Part shown: positions 27,579 to 37,836 of the stretch, one piece after another
Numbering within the stretch: position 1 is the stretch's first letter
How the letters are laid out: each line of letters opens with the position of its first letter
Source: Gammaproteobacteria bacterium
GTDB lineage: Bacteria; Pseudomonadota; Gammaproteobacteria; JAJPIJ01
Length of the DNA stretch: 64,000 bases
Direction of reading: 5' to 3'
Assembly (NCBI GenBank): GCA_021324815.1
Contig: JAJPIJ010000044.1
Span: forward strand, 1 to 64,000
Program-made: the position numbers and the translations under genes
The notes under the pieces: model-generated
Databases searched by the model: none
What the model was told of the DNA's origin: nothing
What the model saw: the letters and a program-made list of their open reading frames with translations, nothing else

Positions 27579-29870
27579 CTACGCCCCCGCGGAGGGATCC
27601 CGGGGGCGGTTGGGATTGATTTCCGTGATTTCCTCCTCCGGACCGCGATCATCGGCGGGCACGGAGCGCTCCTGGTAGGAATCATCCGCAAGGGATGGGG
27701 ATTCGTCTTCCCGCGCGGCCTGAGGTTCCGCCGACTCCGTCCGGAAACGCGGATGCACCTCCGTGATCGCCTCGGCGTCATGTTCCGCATCCATTCCGGC
27801 TTGAGCCGGTCCTTCGCCGGCTGTGGCGGATTCTGATTCATGCAGGGGGATGGCGCGATCCCCGCCCTGACGTTCCGTGTGCATCTGCGGCCCCCGGTCC
27901 GCCTCGCGACGGCGCCGACGCCCCCCGCGGCCGCCACGCCGGCGGCGGCCGCCGCGTCGATGTTCCGAAACCTCCTCTTCTTCCGCCGCCCGTTCCGCCC
28001 GGACCTCGGAAGAGGGGGCGGGTGCGGCGGCTTGTTCCGCCGCCTTGGCGGTTTCGGGGCGGTGGCCTCCGCCACGATGCCTGCCGTCGCGGCCCGCCTT
28101 CGACGCGGCCGCGCGAGGCGGCCGGGAGGGGCGGGGGCGGCCCTCGGCCGGTGCAGTCTCGTGGTAACCCGCGTCATTGGCGGGCGCCAGGCCGAACAGC
28201 CGCGAGAAGAAGCGCTTGGTCGTTCCCCAGAGCCCTGCATCGACGGCGGCCGTCGGCAGGGTTCGCGGCGGCAGCCGTTTGTGCACATCCTTGACCGCCG
28301 GCTCCTCGTGGAGCGGCTTCAAGGGTTGCGGCAACTCCGGCTGCTCAAGCGCGGGCGCGGCCACCAGCTTGTAGCTGCTTTCGCTGTGCGCCGAATGGCC
28401 GGTATCCTGTTCCCGCAGGCGTTCCAGCTTGAAGTGCGGCGTCTCCAGGTTGATGTTGGGCACCAGCACCACGCCAATCTTGTGCCGCTCCTCGATGCGG
28501 TGGATCTCGCGGCGCTTTTCGTTGAGCAGAAACGTGGCGGCGTCCACCGGCACCTGCGCCACCACCTTGACAGTGGACTCCTTCATGGCCTCCTCCTCGA
28601 TGAGGCGGAGGATGGACAGCGACAGGGATTCCACGCTGCGGATGGCGCCGTTGCCGCTGCAGCGTGGGCAGACGATGTGGCTGAATTCCGCGAGCGAGGG
28701 ACGCAGCCGCTGTCGCGACATCTCGAGCAGGCCAAAGCGCGAAATCTTGCCGATCTGCACCCGCGCCCGATCGACCTTCAGGCATTCGCGCAGCCGGTTT
28801 TCCACGTTGCGCTGGTTGCGCGGGTTCATCATGTCGATGAAATCGATCACGATCAGCCCGCCGAGGTCGCGCAGGCGCAACTGCAGGGCAATCTCCTCGG
28901 CGGCCTCGAGATTGGTGTTGGTGGCGGTCTCCTCGATGTCGCCGCCGCGGGTGGCGCGCGCCGAATTGATGTCGATGGTGATCAGCGCCTCGGTCGGCTC
29001 GATGACGATGGAGCCGCCGGAGGGCAGGGTGACCTCGCGGTCAAACGCCGATTCGATCTGGCTTTCGATCTGATAGCGCGTGAACAGCGGAACACTGTCG
29101 CTGTAGAGCTTGAGCTTTTTCAGGTTGTGCGGCATGACGTGCTGCATGAAGTCCGCCGCCTTCTCATACAGCGACTGGTCGTCGATGAGGATCTCGCCGA
29201 TGTCGCTGCGCAGGTAATCCCGGATGGCGCGGATGATGACGTCGCGATCCTGGTAGATCAGGAACGGGGCGGGACGCTCGCGCGCCGCCTCCTCGATGGC
29301 CTGCCACAGCTTGAGCAGGTAATCGAAGTCCCACTGCAAATCCTCCGGCCCCTTGCCGACGCCGGCCGTGCGCAGGATGAGACTCATGCCCTCGGGGACG
29401 TTGAGGGCATTCAGGCTGTCGCGCGCCTCGTCGCGATCAGCGCCCTCGATCTGGCGGGAGACGCCGCCGCCGCGGGGGTTGTTGGGCATCAGCACCAGGT
29501 ATCGCCCCGGCAGGCTGATGAAGGTGGTGAGCGCGGCGCCCTTGCTGCCGCGTTCGTCCTTTTCGACCTGGACGATCAGCTCCTGGCCTTCGCGCAGCAG
29601 ATCGCGGATGTTCTGGCGGCCGCCGGCGGACTCGGAGAAATAGGCGCGGGAAACCTCCTTGAGCGGCAGAAAGCCGTGACGTTCGGCGCCATAATCGACG
29701 AACGCGGCCTCAAGGCTGGGCTCGATGTGGACAATGCGGCCTTTATAGACATTGGACTTTCTCTGCTCCCGGCCGGTCGATTCGATATCCAGGTCGTAGA
29801 GCTTCTGTCCGTCCACCAATGCCACCCGCAACTCTTCCCGTTGAGTCGCGTTAATCAACATTCTTTTCAT
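27579..29870 (-). CDS. rne: Rne, ribonuclease E
   Basis: Central endoribonuclease of mRNA decay and rRNA/tRNA processing. The 763-aa protein opens [21 protein letters not shown], has the S1 domain (about 36-120), 5'-sensor and RNase H-like regions, and the DNase I-like catalytic site (Asp about 299 in [18 protein letters not shown], Asp about 341 in VIDFIDM). The zinc link CPRCSGNG is near 400. The C-terminal half is much shorter than in E. coli (1061 aa) and is charged and disordered, with an Arg/Gly-rich RNA-binding block ([11 protein letters not shown]) near 645. AGGA lies nine bases before the ATG. Divergent from rluC. Confidence 0.96.
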   Translation of the reverse strand: MKRMLINATQREELRVALVDGQKLYDLDIESTGREQRKSNVYKGRIVHIEPSLEAAFVDYGAERHGFLPLKEVSRAYFSESAGGRQNIRDLLREGQELIVQVEKDERGSKGAALTTFISLPGRYLVLMPNNPRGGGVSRQIEGADRDEARDSLNALNVPEGMSLILRTAGVGKGPEDLQWDFDYLLKLWQAIEEAARERPAPFLIYQDRDVIIRAIRDYLRSDIGEILIDDQSLYEKAADFMQHVMPHNLKKLKLYSDSVPLFTRYQIESQIESAFDREVTLPSGGSIVIEPTEALITIDINSARATRGGDIEETATNTNLEAAEEIALQLRLRDLGGLIVIDFIDMMNPRNQRNVENRLRECLKVDRARVQIGKISRFGLLEMSRQRLRPSLAEFSHIVCPRCSGNGAIRSVESLSLSILRLIEEEAMKESTVKVVAQVPVDAATFLLNEKRREIHRIEERHKIGVVLVPNINLETPHFKLERLREQDTGHSAHSESSYKLVAAPALEQPELPQPLKPLHEEPAVKDVHKRLPPRTLPTAAVDAGLWGTTKRFFSRLFGLAPANDAGYHETAPAEGRPRPSRPPRAAASKAGRDGRHRGGGHRPETAKAAEQAAAPAPSSEVRAERAAEEEEVSEHRRGGRRRRGGRGGRRRRREADRGPQMHTERQGGDRAIPLHESESATAGEGPAQAGMDAEHDAEAITEVHPRFRTESAEPQAAREDESPSLADDSYQERSVPADDRGPEEEITEINPNRPRDPSAGA

Positions 29871-30226
29871 TATCGCAATCCTGTCGCGTCTGCGTCCGGC
29901 ATCCGGCGGGCGTCACTCTGGACTGCCGCGCATTGGAATTCGGATGGCCGCCGCCGTCGCCGCTGTGCGACAGCGCCGCGGCCATCGCGCACGCTCATCA
30001 AATCCCACCACCCCGGGGGTGTGGAGTAAAGTAGTTTAAGAGCGGTATCCGGTGCCCTGCGTCCATGGTGCAGGCGCCCGTGGCCCACTATCATGTGAGT
30101 GGTGTCCACCGCTCAAACGGCCGCCGGCGGGTGCCAGGCCCCAGGCCCGCACACGCGAGAATGTTTTTAAAATCTGCAACTTAGCGCAAAAATCCCGCTA
30201 ACCGGCGGTCGTCTAATATATCAGCG
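29871..30226. other. 356-base divergent spacer between rne and rluC
   Basis: No gene is visible. It should hold the rne promoter and long 5' leader, through which E. coli RNase E autoregulates its own mRNA. A short hairpin CCACCCCGGGGGTGTGG lies at about 30007-30023. A TAATAT -10-like box at 30214-30219 is close to rluC but lacks a matching -35. No strong sequence identity with the E. coli leader can be claimed by eye. Confidence 0.45.
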
Positions 30227-31222
30227 ATGAATAATTACGGCAATAAAAAGGGATCCGGGAGCGGAAGACCGGCTTTGGAACCAGGTTTGCCGGCGGTCCG
30301 GCATGTCCGCGTGGACGACGAACAAGCCGGAAGGCGCGTGGATAATTTCCTTTTCGGCCTGCTCAAAGATGTGCCCAAAAGCCGCGTATACCGCATGCTG
30401 CGGACCGGCGAGGTGCGAATCAATGGACGGCGGGCCAGGCCGGAGACGCGCCTGGCGGCGGCTGACCTGGTACGCATTCCGCCCGTTCACGTGGCAGGCA
30501 GGGCGGCTCAGTCCCCCGACGGGGCCTCGATGCCGGTTGCCGTGCTGCATGAGGATGAGGGGCTGCTGGTGATCGACAAACCCGGCGGCATGGCGGTGCA
30601 TGGCGGCTCCGGCATCCGGCTGGGCGTCATCGAGTTGCTGCGGCGCCAGCGCCCGGAGTGTGTGTATCTTGAACTCGTGCACCGGCTGGATCGCGATACC
30701 TCGGGGTGTTTGATGATCGCCAAGAAGCCGTCAATCCTGCGGCGATTGCATCAACAATTGCGCACCGGGCAGATCAAAAAACGCTATGTGGCGCTGGTGC
30801 GCGGCGCCTGGCGCGGCGGCGCGCGGACCGTGCGTGCGCCGCTGCTCAAGAATATCCTCGCCGGCGGCGAGCGGCGCGTGAGCGTCAGCCGTTCCGGCAA
30901 GGAATCGGTATCGCATTTCGCGCCGCTGGAGGTCTATCCGCAGGCCAGCCTGATGGAGGTGTGGCTGGAGACGGGACGCACCCACCAAATTCGCGTCCAT
31001 GCCGCGCATGTCGGCCATCCCATCGCGGGCGATGAGAAGTACGGCGATGCCGGATTCAATCGCGCCATGAAAAAACATGGCTTGCGGCGCCTGTTCCTGC
31101 ACGCCGAGCAGTTGCATCTGCCGTCACCGGAGCCGGAAGCAGCGCCATGGGTGTTTCAAGCCCCGTTGCCGGCGGCATTGAACTCCGTGCTCGATGAACT
31201 TAAAACCGGGGTACAATTCTAA
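30227..31222 (+). CDS. rluC: RluC-type 23S rRNA pseudouridine synthase
   Basis: Makes pseudouridines in 23S rRNA (positions 955/2504/2580 in E. coli RluC). The 331-aa protein has an N-terminal S4 domain (RRVDNFLFGLLKDVPKSRVYR) and the RluA-family catalytic motif HRLDRDTSGCLM with its Asp, then TGRTHQIRVHAAHVGHPIAG. Position divergent from rne is the same as in E. coli and Pseudomonas, which supports RluC over other family members. The first ~20 residues are poorly conserved, so the true start may be a little downstream. Confidence 0.93.
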   Translation: MNNYGNKKGSGSGRPALEPGLPAVRHVRVDDEQAGRRVDNFLFGLLKDVPKSRVYRMLRTGEVRINGRRARPETRLAAADLVRIPPVHVAGRAAQSPDGASMPVAVLHEDEGLLVIDKPGGMAVHGGSGIRLGVIELLRRQRPECVYLELVHRLDRDTSGCLMIAKKPSILRRLHQQLRTGQIKKRYVALVRGAWRGGARTVRAPLLKNILAGGERRVSVSRSGKESVSHFAPLEVYPQASLMEVWLETGRTHQIRVHAAHVGHPIAGDEKYGDAGFNRAMKKHGLRRLFLHAEQLHLPSPEPEAAPWVFQAPLPAALNSVLDELKTGVQF

Positions 31223-31260
31223 TATCCGGGCACTCGCCCGCCACGCGAAGGAAGCCATGC

Positions 31261-32226
31261 ATGTCTGAATCCGTTCCACCACCCCCCGCAGGCGGCAATG
31301 ACTGGCAACGCCGCCTGATTGATCGCTTCGCCTTCGAGGTGCTGGCCGAGCAACGGCGCAGCCGGCGTTGGGGGATTTTTTTCAAACTGCTCGGGTTCGT
31401 CTATCTATTCCTGCTGCTGGCGGCCTACAGCGGTTCCAGTTGGAGGACCGGTGTCATCACCGCCGGGCGCCACACTTCGCTCATCAACATTCAAGGCATC
31501 ATCAGCGATGACGCCGACGCCAGCGCGGACAACATCATCGGCAGCCTGCGCGAAGCCTTTGAAGACAAAAACACGGCCGCCGTCATTCTGCGCATCAACA
31601 GCCCCGGCGGCAGCCCGGTGCAGGCGGGCTACATCAATGATGAAATCTACCGCCTGCGCCAGAAACATCCGGACATCAAGGTCTATGCGGTGATCACCGA
31701 CATCTGCGCCTCGGGCGGCTATTACATCGCCTCGGCGGCGGATGAAATTTACGCCGACAAGGCCAGCATCGTGGGCTCCATAGGCGTGCTCATGGACGGC
31801 TTCGGCTTTGTCGGCACGCTGCAAAAGCTGGGCATCGAGCGGCGCCTGCTGACCGCCGGGGAGCACAAGGGATTTCTCGATCCCTTCTCGCCGGAGAAGC
31901 CCGACGAAGTGGCGCACATTCAGAAGCTGCTCAACGAAATCCACGAACAATTCATCAACACCGTCAAGAAAGGCCGCCGCGACAGGCTCAAGCTTGACGA
32001 CCCGCAGTTGTTTTCCGGGCTGGTGTGGACCGGCGTGGAGGCTTTGGAGCTGGGTCTCGTGGACGGGCTGGGCAGCAGCAGCTACGTCGCCCGCGAGGTG
32101 ATCAAGGAGGAGAAAATCGTCGATTACACCCACAAACAGGATTATTTCGAACGCTTCACCAACCGCATGGGTGCGACACTGCTAAACGCCTTCAACCGCC
32201 TCGGGGAGTCCACTTTACTGCGCTGA
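31261..32226 (+). CDS. sppA: S49 family signal peptide peptidase (SppA-like)
   Basis: Inner-membrane protease thought to degrade released signal peptides. The 321-aa protein has one membrane helix (about 41-58, LLGFVYLFLLLAAY) and a periplasmic S49 domain: INSPGGSPVQAGY, the nucleophile in CASGGYYIASAADEI, and probable catalytic Lys in GEHKGFLDPF. This is the short single-domain type. It lies between rluC and maf as in Pseudomonas, but the HAD phosphatase gene usually found after rluC is missing. Its last 12 bases overlap maf tail to tail. Confidence 0.88.
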   Translation: MSESVPPPPAGGNDWQRRLIDRFAFEVLAEQRRSRRWGIFFKLLGFVYLFLLLAAYSGSSWRTGVITAGRHTSLINIQGIISDDADASADNIIGSLREAFEDKNTAAVILRINSPGGSPVQAGYINDEIYRLRQKHPDIKVYAVITDICASGGYYIASAADEIYADKASIVGSIGVLMDGFGFVGTLQKLGIERRLLTAGEHKGFLDPFSPEKPDEVAHIQKLLNEIHEQFINTVKKGRRDRLKLDDPQLFSGLVWTGVEALELGLVDGLGSSSYVAREVIKEEKIVDYTHKQDYFERFTNRMGATLLNAFNRLGESTLLR

Positions 32227-32832
32227 GGAATGGGAGACGGGGGCAAAAACGTTGATCCCCGCGCGGGCCAGCATGCGTGTCACGGCAATGAGCGGCAGCC
32301 CGATGAGCGCCGTGGGATCATCCCCCGACATCTTCTCAATCAACGCGATGCCGAGTCCTTCGGATTTGAAACTGCCGGCGCAGTCGTAAGGCTGCTCGCG
32401 CAGCAAATAGGATTGCAGTTCCTCGTCCGTGTAATTACGCATATGCACGGTATAGGGCACGCACTCCGTCTGCTCGCCGCCTTGCGTCGCATCCAGCACG
32501 CAGATCCCGGTGAGAAACGTCACCGGCCGGCCCCGCATCAATGTCAGTTGCTCCGCCGCGCGCAGGAAATCGCCCGGCTTGCCGAGTGTCTGCGATCCCA
32601 GCGTGGCCGCTTGATCCGACCCGATGATCACGGCCGCCGGGAAGCGCGCCGCCACGGCCCGCGCCTTCTCCCGTGCCAGGCGCATGACCATGTCGGCCGC
32701 CGCCTCCCCGGCGCGTCGCGATTCGTCCACCACCGGCGCGAACGTGGTGAACGGCAACCCCAGGCGCTGCAAAAGTGCCTTGCGATAGGGGGAGGAGGAG
32801 GCCAGCACCAGCCGAGGCGGTGGTAAGGACAT
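32215..32832 (-). CDS. maf: Maf/YceF nucleotide pyrophosphatase
   Basis: Maf-family house-cleaning pyrophosphatase of 205 aa that hydrolyses non-canonical nucleotides; the YceF subgroup prefers m7GTP. It opens LVLASSSPYRKALLQRLGLP and contains VDES, the catalytic-site region VIIGSDQAA and RPVTFLTGICVLD. The ATG at 32832 fits the family start; longer frames run into the divergent promoter region of yceD. Convergent overlap with sppA at the 3' end. maf divergent from yceD is a conserved arrangement. Confidence 0.93.
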   Translation of the reverse strand: MSLPPPRLVLASSSPYRKALLQRLGLPFTTFAPVVDESRRAGEAAADMVMRLAREKARAVAARFPAAVIIGSDQAATLGSQTLGKPGDFLRAAEQLTLMRGRPVTFLTGICVLDATQGGEQTECVPYTVHMRNYTDEELQSYLLREQPYDCAGSFKSEGLGIALIEKMSGDDPTALIGLPLIAVTRMLARAGINVFAPVSHSSAQ

Positions 32833-32886
32833 GTGCCCGATTAGATTAGCTTTTAAGTTTGTCCGCCATATATAATAACCGCCCTT

Positions 32887-33399
32887 ATGGGTGGGGTATT
32901 GCCCGATTATATTGAGCCCCTGCGCCTCGCCGAAGCCGGGGCGCGCCTCGGCGGGACGCTGGCCGTGGGATGCATGCCCAGACTGGCGTCCATGTTGATC
33001 AAGGGCGCGGCGGTGGATGCCGTTTGCATCGATTTTCGTTTTGGTGAGGATGGCAAGGGCCATCCGGCGCTGACGGGCCGGGTGAGCGCCGCCCTGCCGG
33101 TCGCCTGCCAGCGCTGCCTGCAGGCCATGACCATACCGATCGATGCGCCGGTGCGATTGCGGCTGATCCGGCGTGAAGACGAGGCGCCGGCCGAGGCGGA
33201 TGTACTGTTGGTCACGGCAGAGCCCATGTCGCTGGCTCATATTGTGGAGGAAGAGCTGTTGCTGGGCATGCCGATGGCGGCCATGCATCCGGAGGCTGAC
33301 TGTCCGGTGAAACTGCCCCGGGGGGCCAATGTCGCGAAGGAGCATCCTTTTGCCGCCCTGGCGTCGCTCCAGGACGGCGGTCAGGCAAAACATTCATAG
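32887..33399 (+). CDS. yceD: YceD (DUF177), 23S rRNA accumulation protein
   Basis: The 170-aa DUF177 protein is needed for normal 23S rRNA levels in plants and E. coli and is almost always encoded before rpmF, as here. It has the CQRCLQ cysteine pair near residue 77 and the acidic C-terminal region with EEELLLGMPMAAMHP. The ATG at 32887 is four bases after a TAATAACC stretch with no strong ribosome site. It heads the yceD-rpmF-plsX-fab operon. Confidence 0.9.
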   Translation: MGGVLPDYIEPLRLAEAGARLGGTLAVGCMPRLASMLIKGAAVDAVCIDFRFGEDGKGHPALTGRVSAALPVACQRCLQAMTIPIDAPVRLRLIRREDEAPAEADVLLVTAEPMSLAHIVEEELLLGMPMAAMHPEADCPVKLPRGANVAKEHPFAALASLQDGGQAKHS

Positions 33400-33441
33400 G
33401 TCAAGTGACACCACCATTTGTTTTTGGTAAGGAGATCCATC

Positions 33442-33621
33442 ATGGCAGTACAACAAAATCGCAAAACATCCTCACGGCGCGGCATGCATCGCTCGCACGA
33501 TGCGCTGAAGGCGGCCACGCTGTCCATTGAACCCACCAGCGGCGAAGTCCATCGCCGGCATCACGTGAGCCCGGACGGGTTTTACAAGGGTAAAAAGGTC
33601 ATTCACAACGCGGGCGAGTAG
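33442..33621 (+). CDS. rpmF: RpmF, 50S ribosomal protein L32
   Basis: The 59-aa basic protein [20 protein letters not shown] is full length for L32. An AAGGAGA ribosome site lies nine bases before ATG 33442, the strongest in this operon, as suits a ribosomal protein. It lies between yceD and plsX, the standard proteobacterial order that links ribosome and lipid synthesis. Confidence 0.97.
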   Translation: MAVQQNRKTSSRRGMHRSHDALKAATLSIEPTSGEVHRRHHVSPDGFYKGKKVIHNAGE

Positions 33622-33655
33622 TCCGCCCGCCCATACACGCAGTCAGACCTGCCTC

Positions 33656-34672
33656 GTGCATACTCGAATCGCGGTGGACGCGATGGGCGGGGACTTCGGC
33701 CCGCGCGTCACGGTGCCCGCGGCGCTCGCCGCCATTCGCAAACACCCCGATCTGGCCCTGATCCTCGTCGGCGACGGCGACCTGCTGCGCCGGACGCTGG
33801 CGACGCAGGGCGCCGCGGAGGGCGGGCGGCTGATCGTGCGGCACGCCTCCCAGCAGGTGGAGATGCATGATTTGCCGTCGCAGGTGCTGCGCAAGAAGAA
33901 GGATTCCTCGATGCGCGTGGCCATCGATCTCATCAAGGAGGGACTGGTGCAGGCCGCCGTTTCCGCCGGCAACACGGGGGCGCTCATGGCCATCGCCAGC
34001 TTTGTTTTGAAAACCCTGCCCGGCATCGATCGCCCCGCGATATGCACCGCCCTTCCCGGCGTGCACGGCCACACTCATGTGCTGGATTTGGGCGCCAACG
34101 TGGATTCCAGTTCGGAGGAGCTCTTTCAATTCGCCGTCATGGGCAGCGTGCTCACCAGCGCCGTCGAGAACAAGGAGCGGCCCTCGATTGCGCTGCTCAA
34201 CATCGGCGAGGAGGAAACCAAGGGCAATGACCGTGTCAAACAGACGGCGGCCCTCCTGGACGCCAGCCCGCTGAACTATGTCGGCTACGTCGAGGGCGAT
34301 GATATCTTCGAAGGCAAGGTGGACGTCATCGTCTGCGACGGCTTCCTCGGCAATGTCGCCCTGAAAACCGCCGAGGGCGTGGCCCGCGCCCTCATGCAGT
34401 TCGCGCGCGAGGAGTTCACGCGCTCCCCGTTCACCAGAATGGCCGCGCTGTTCAGCCGGCCGGTGCTGCGCGCGATCAAGAAACGGCTGGATCCGCGCGA
34501 ATACAACGGCGCCAGCCTCCTCGGCCTGCGCGGCATCGTCATCAAGAGCCACGGCAGCGCGGATGTCCTGTCCTTTCTGCGCGCCATCGAGGAGGCGCGG
34601 CTCGAGGTTGAGAAAAACGTGCCGGAGCTGATCTCCCGCCAGCTCAGTGCCTATTTGGGAACACCCCAGTGA
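33656..34672 (+). CDS. plsX: PlsX, phosphate acyltransferase
   Basis: Converts acyl-ACP to acyl-phosphate for PlsY, at the entry to phospholipid synthesis. The 338-aa protein opens [20 protein letters not shown] and includes [20 protein letters not shown] and the FVGNVALK-like segment [15 protein letters not shown]. It starts with GTG 33656, 34 bases after rpmF, and overlaps fabH by four bases (GTGA). Confidence 0.96.
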   Translation: MHTRIAVDAMGGDFGPRVTVPAALAAIRKHPDLALILVGDGDLLRRTLATQGAAEGGRLIVRHASQQVEMHDLPSQVLRKKKDSSMRVAIDLIKEGLVQAAVSAGNTGALMAIASFVLKTLPGIDRPAICTALPGVHGHTHVLDLGANVDSSSEELFQFAVMGSVLTSAVENKERPSIALLNIGEEETKGNDRVKQTAALLDASPLNYVGYVEGDDIFEGKVDVIVCDGFLGNVALKTAEGVARALMQFAREEFTRSPFTRMAALFSRPVLRAIKKRLDPREYNGASLLGLRGIVIKSHGSADVLSFLRAIEEARLEVEKNVPELISRQLSAYLGTPQ

Positions 34673-35643
34673 GCGCCGTTTATTCGAGGATTGCGGGCAC
34701 CGGTGGTTATCTGCCCGAGCAGGTGTTGACCAACGCCGATCTGGAGAAGCGGATCGACACGACGGACGCATGGATCAGCGAGCGCACGGGCATCAAGAAA
34801 CGCCATATCGCCGCCGCCGGGGAGACCACCTGCGATCTAGCCGAGCATGCCGCCCGCCGGGCGCTGGCGGCGGCGCAGATCACCGCCGGCATGCTCGATT
34901 TGATCATCGTCGCCACCACCACCCCGGACGTGATTTTCCCCAGCACGGCCTGCTTGTTGCAGGCGCGGCTGGGCATCGGCGGCTGTCCGGCGTTCGACGT
35001 CCAGGCGGTCTGCACCGGATTCATCTACGCGCTGGCCATCGCCGATCAATTCATCCGCAGCGGCACGTCGCGACGGGTGCTGGTGGTGGGGGCCGAAACG
35101 CTGTCGCGCATCATCGACTGGACCGATCGCGGCACCTGCGTGCTGTTCGGCGACGGCGCCGGCGCGGTGGTGCTGGAGGCCGCCGATCAGCCCGGCATCT
35201 ACAGCACCCATCTGCATGCCGACGGTCAGTATCAATCCCTGCTGCATGTGCCCGCCGGCGTATCGAAGGGCTACGACCGGCTGCGCAACGGCGAGGCCTA
35301 CATGCAGATGGAGGGCAAGGAGGTCTTCAAGGTCGCCGTGAACACACTCGGCCGCATCGTGGATGAGACCCTGGCGTACAACCACATGGATCGATCCCAG
35401 ATCGACTGGCTGGTGCCGCATCAGGCCAATCATCGAATCATCGCCGCCACGGCGGACAGGCTGAAACTACCCATGTCGCAGGTGGTGGTGACGGTGGCCG
35501 AGCACGGCAACACTTCCGCGGCCTCGGTGCCGCTGGCGCTGGATGTCGCGGTGCGCGACGGCCGCATCAAGCGCGGTGAAACCCTGTTACTGGAGGCCTT
35601 CGGCGGCGGCTTCACCTGGGGCTCCGCGCTGCTCCGCTACTGA
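34669..35643 (+). CDS. fabH: FabH, 3-oxoacyl-[ACP] synthase III
   Basis: Starts fatty-acid synthesis by condensing acetyl-CoA with malonyl-ACP. The 324-aa protein has the catalytic triad of the family: Cys in [13 protein letters not shown] (about 114), His in [10 protein letters not shown] (about 250) and Asn in [14 protein letters not shown] (about 281). The C-terminus [16 protein letters not shown] is typical. It begins with GTG inside the plsX stop and is followed by fabD after 11 bases. Confidence 0.97.
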   Translation: MSAVYSRIAGTGGYLPEQVLTNADLEKRIDTTDAWISERTGIKKRHIAAAGETTCDLAEHAARRALAAAQITAGMLDLIIVATTTPDVIFPSTACLLQARLGIGGCPAFDVQAVCTGFIYALAIADQFIRSGTSRRVLVVGAETLSRIIDWTDRGTCVLFGDGAGAVVLEAADQPGIYSTHLHADGQYQSLLHVPAGVSKGYDRLRNGEAYMQMEGKEVFKVAVNTLGRIVDETLAYNHMDRSQIDWLVPHQANHRIIAATADRLKLPMSQVVVTVAEHGNTSAASVPLALDVAVRDGRIKRGETLLLEAFGGGFTWGSALLRY

Positions 35644-35654
35644 TACACCCCCGC

Positions 35655-36596
35655 ATGTCATTCGCCTTTGTCTTTCCCGGCCAGGGATCGCAGTCCGTCG
35701 GCATGCTGGATGCGCTCGCCAGGCGCTATCCGATCGTCGAGGCCACTTATGCGGAGGCTTCCGGGGTGCTGGATTACGACCTGTGGCGGGTGGTGCGTGA
35801 TGGACCGGAGGAAAAATTGAACGGCACGGTGATCACGCAGCCGGCGATGCTGGCCGCCGGCGTCGCCATCTGGCGGCTGTGGCTGGAGCGCGGCGGCGGC
35901 GCGCCTGGGATCATGGCCGGACACAGCCTTGGAGAATACACCGCCCTGGTGTGCGCCGGCGCGCTGGATTTCGGCGCCGCCGTCGCCCTGGTCGCCGAGC
36001 GCGGGCGTTGCATGCAGGACGCGGTGCCGGAGGGCGGCGGCGCGATGGCCGCGATCCTGGGCCTCGAGCCGGAACCACTGCGGCAGATCTGCGATCGCGC
36101 CGCGCAGGGACAGGTGGTTGCCTGCGCCAATCTGAACGCCCCCGGACAGATAGTCATTGCCGGCCACCGCGCGGCGGTGGAGCGGGCGATGAAGGCCGCC
36201 GCGGAGGCGGGCGCGAAGCGCGCGGTGTTGCTGCCGGTCAGCGTGCCGTCGCATTGCGAATTGATGCGATCAGCCGCGGAGCGCTTTTCCACCGCCTTGA
36301 ACAGGCTGAATATGCGGCCGCCGCGCATTGGCATCCTGCACAACAGCGACGTGGAATCGCATGACTCACCCGCGGACATCATGGAAGTCCTGCGCCGGCA
36401 GCTTTACAGTCCCGTGCGCTGGGTGGAGACTACGCAGAAAATCGCCGCCGGCGGAATTCGCATTCTGATCGAGGCGGGGCCGGGACGGGTGTTGAGCGGG
36501 CTGGGCAGGCGCATCGACAGGACATTGCAATGCCTGCCGGTTTTCGATCCGGAAACGCTGGAGTCGGCGCTGGCCGCAACCGCGGGAGGACGGTGA
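35655..36596 (+). CDS. fabD: FabD, malonyl-CoA:ACP transacylase
   Basis: Loads malonate from malonyl-CoA onto ACP. The 313-aa protein opens FVFPGQGSQSVGML, has the Ser nucleophile in AGHSLGEYTAL (about 92) and the His in VPSHCELM (about 200), and ends in a typical helical region. Full length. It directly abuts fabG, whose ATG is the next base after its stop. Confidence 0.96.
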   Translation: MSFAFVFPGQGSQSVGMLDALARRYPIVEATYAEASGVLDYDLWRVVRDGPEEKLNGTVITQPAMLAAGVAIWRLWLERGGGAPGIMAGHSLGEYTALVCAGALDFGAAVALVAERGRCMQDAVPEGGGAMAAILGLEPEPLRQICDRAAQGQVVACANLNAPGQIVIAGHRAAVERAMKAAAEAGAKRAVLLPVSVPSHCELMRSAAERFSTALNRLNMRPPRIGILHNSDVESHDSPADIMEVLRRQLYSPVRWVETTQKIAAGGIRILIEAGPGRVLSGLGRRIDRTLQCLPVFDPETLESALAATAGGR

Positions 36597-37340
36597 ATGG
36601 AATTCGCAGGGGAAATCGCGCTTGTGACCGGCGCCAGCCGTGGCATTGGCGCCGCGATTGCCAGGGCCCTGGCGCAGGAAGGCGCCACGGTGGTCGGCAC
36701 GTCGACCTCCCCCGACGGCGCGGCGGCAATCGGCGAGGCGCTGGCCGGAAACGAGCCACCGGGACGAGGCATGGTGCTGGATGTGACCCAGCCGGTTTCC
36801 ATCGAGACGCTCATGAGGACGCTGGAGGAACAGAAGCTCATGCCCTCCATCCTGGTCAACAACGCCGCCATCACCCGCGACAATCTGCTGATGCGCATGA
36901 AGGACGAGGAGTGGGAGGCCGTCGTGAATGCGAACCTCACCGCCGTCTACCGCCTGTGCAAGGCGGCGTTGCGCGGCATGATCAAGGCGCGTCATGGACG
37001 CATCATCAACATCACCTCCGTGGTGGGGCTGACGGGCAATCCCGGGCAGTGCAATTACGCCGCCGCCAAGGCCGGCCTGACAGGGTTCACCAAATCGCTG
37101 GCCCGCGAAGTGGCCAGCCGCGGCGTCACCGTCAACGCGGTGGCGCCGGGTTTCATCGACACGGACATGACCCGCGCGCTCAGCGACGCCCAGCGCGAAT
37201 CGCTGCTGTCGCAGATCCCCGTCAACCGGCTCGGCAGCCCCGGCGATGTCGCCGGGGCCGTGGTCTTTCTGGCATCGCGGGCGGCGGCCTACATCACCGG
37301 TGAAACACTCAATGTCAATGGCGGGATGTACATGCCATAA
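36597..37340 (+). CDS. fabG: FabG, 3-oxoacyl-[ACP] reductase
   Basis: NADPH-dependent reductase of the elongation cycle. The 247-aa short-chain dehydrogenase has the cofactor motif TGASRGIGAAIA (about 11-22), NNAAITRDNLLMRM, catalytic Ser in ITSVVG and YAAAKAGL (Tyr/Lys), then the family ending ITGETLNVNGGMYMP. All key residues are present. It is followed by an unusually A/T-rich 148-base spacer with the acpP promoter. Confidence 0.97.
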   Translation: MEFAGEIALVTGASRGIGAAIARALAQEGATVVGTSTSPDGAAAIGEALAGNEPPGRGMVLDVTQPVSIETLMRTLEEQKLMPSILVNNAAITRDNLLMRMKDEEWEAVVNANLTAVYRLCKAALRGMIKARHGRIINITSVVGLTGNPGQCNYAAAKAGLTGFTKSLAREVASRGVTVNAVAPGFIDTDMTRALSDAQRESLLSQIPVNRLGSPGDVAGAVVFLASRAAAYITGETLNVNGGMYMP

Positions 37341-37412
37341 AGTTGATATATGACATCATTAAAATGCAATATCTATTTGATTATTAATGATTTAATAAAA
37401 TAAAAATATTGC

Positions 37413-37440
37413 TTGCAAGTTGAAAGGGTTCCACTAAACT
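37413..37440 (+). promoter_or_regulatory. acpP promoter with A/T-rich upstream region
   Basis: TTGCAA (37413-37418) and TAAACT (37435-37440) are 16 bases apart and 48 bases from the acpP start. The 60 bases upstream (about 37348-37412) are nearly pure A/T, in strong contrast with the G/C-rich neighbourhood, and would serve as an UP element. This fits the very high expression of acpP. Confidence 0.6.
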
Positions 37441-37488
37441 AACGCCGCCGCAGAGATGGCGGCCAAAACGCAAGAGGAGTCATCCGCT

Positions 37489-37725
37489 ATGAGCAGCATC
37501 GAAGAACGGGTCAAAAAGATCGTGATTGAACAACTGGGGGTGAAGGAAGAAGAAGTGAGCAATGAGTCCTCTTTCGTGGACGATCTGGGCGCGGATTCCC
37601 TGGACACGGTGGAACTGGTGATGGCATTGGAGGAGGAATTCAAAACGGAAATTCCGGATGAGGAGGCCGAGAAGATCACCACCGTTCAGCAGGCCATCGA
37701 TTACATCAAGGCTCATCAGGGTTAA
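37489..37725 (+). CDS. acpP: AcpP, acyl carrier protein
   Basis: Acidic 78-aa carrier of growing fatty-acyl chains. The phosphopantetheine serine is Ser37 in [10 protein letters not shown] and would be loaded by AcpS (25559). The start at 37489 has AAGAGGAG nine bases upstream and matches [12 protein letters not shown] of the family; an earlier in-frame ATG adds eleven unsupported residues. It has its own promoter and a hairpin just downstream, so it is probably expressed above the rest of the operon. Confidence 0.98.
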   Translation: MSSIEERVKKIVIEQLGVKEEEVSNESSFVDDLGADSLDTVELVMALEEEFKTEIPDEEAEKITTVQQAIDYIKAHQG

Positions 37726-37743
37726 TGCCTTCTCGATAGACGC

Positions 37744-37780
37744 AAAGGCCGCCGATCATGAGGCGATGATCGCGGCCTTT
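37744..37780 (+). terminator. hairpin after acpP (terminator or attenuator)
   Basis: AAAGGCCGCCGATCAT (37744-37759) pairs with ATGATCGCGGCCTTT (37766-37780) around a six-base loop, with one bulged base. It starts 19 bases after the acpP stop. Only three T follow, so termination may be partial, leaving read-through into fabF. Confidence 0.7.
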
Positions 37781-37836
37781 CGCATTCATGGACGGCGTGG
37801 ATCGATAATGCCGGTGTCACAGGAGGAGTGTCAGAC

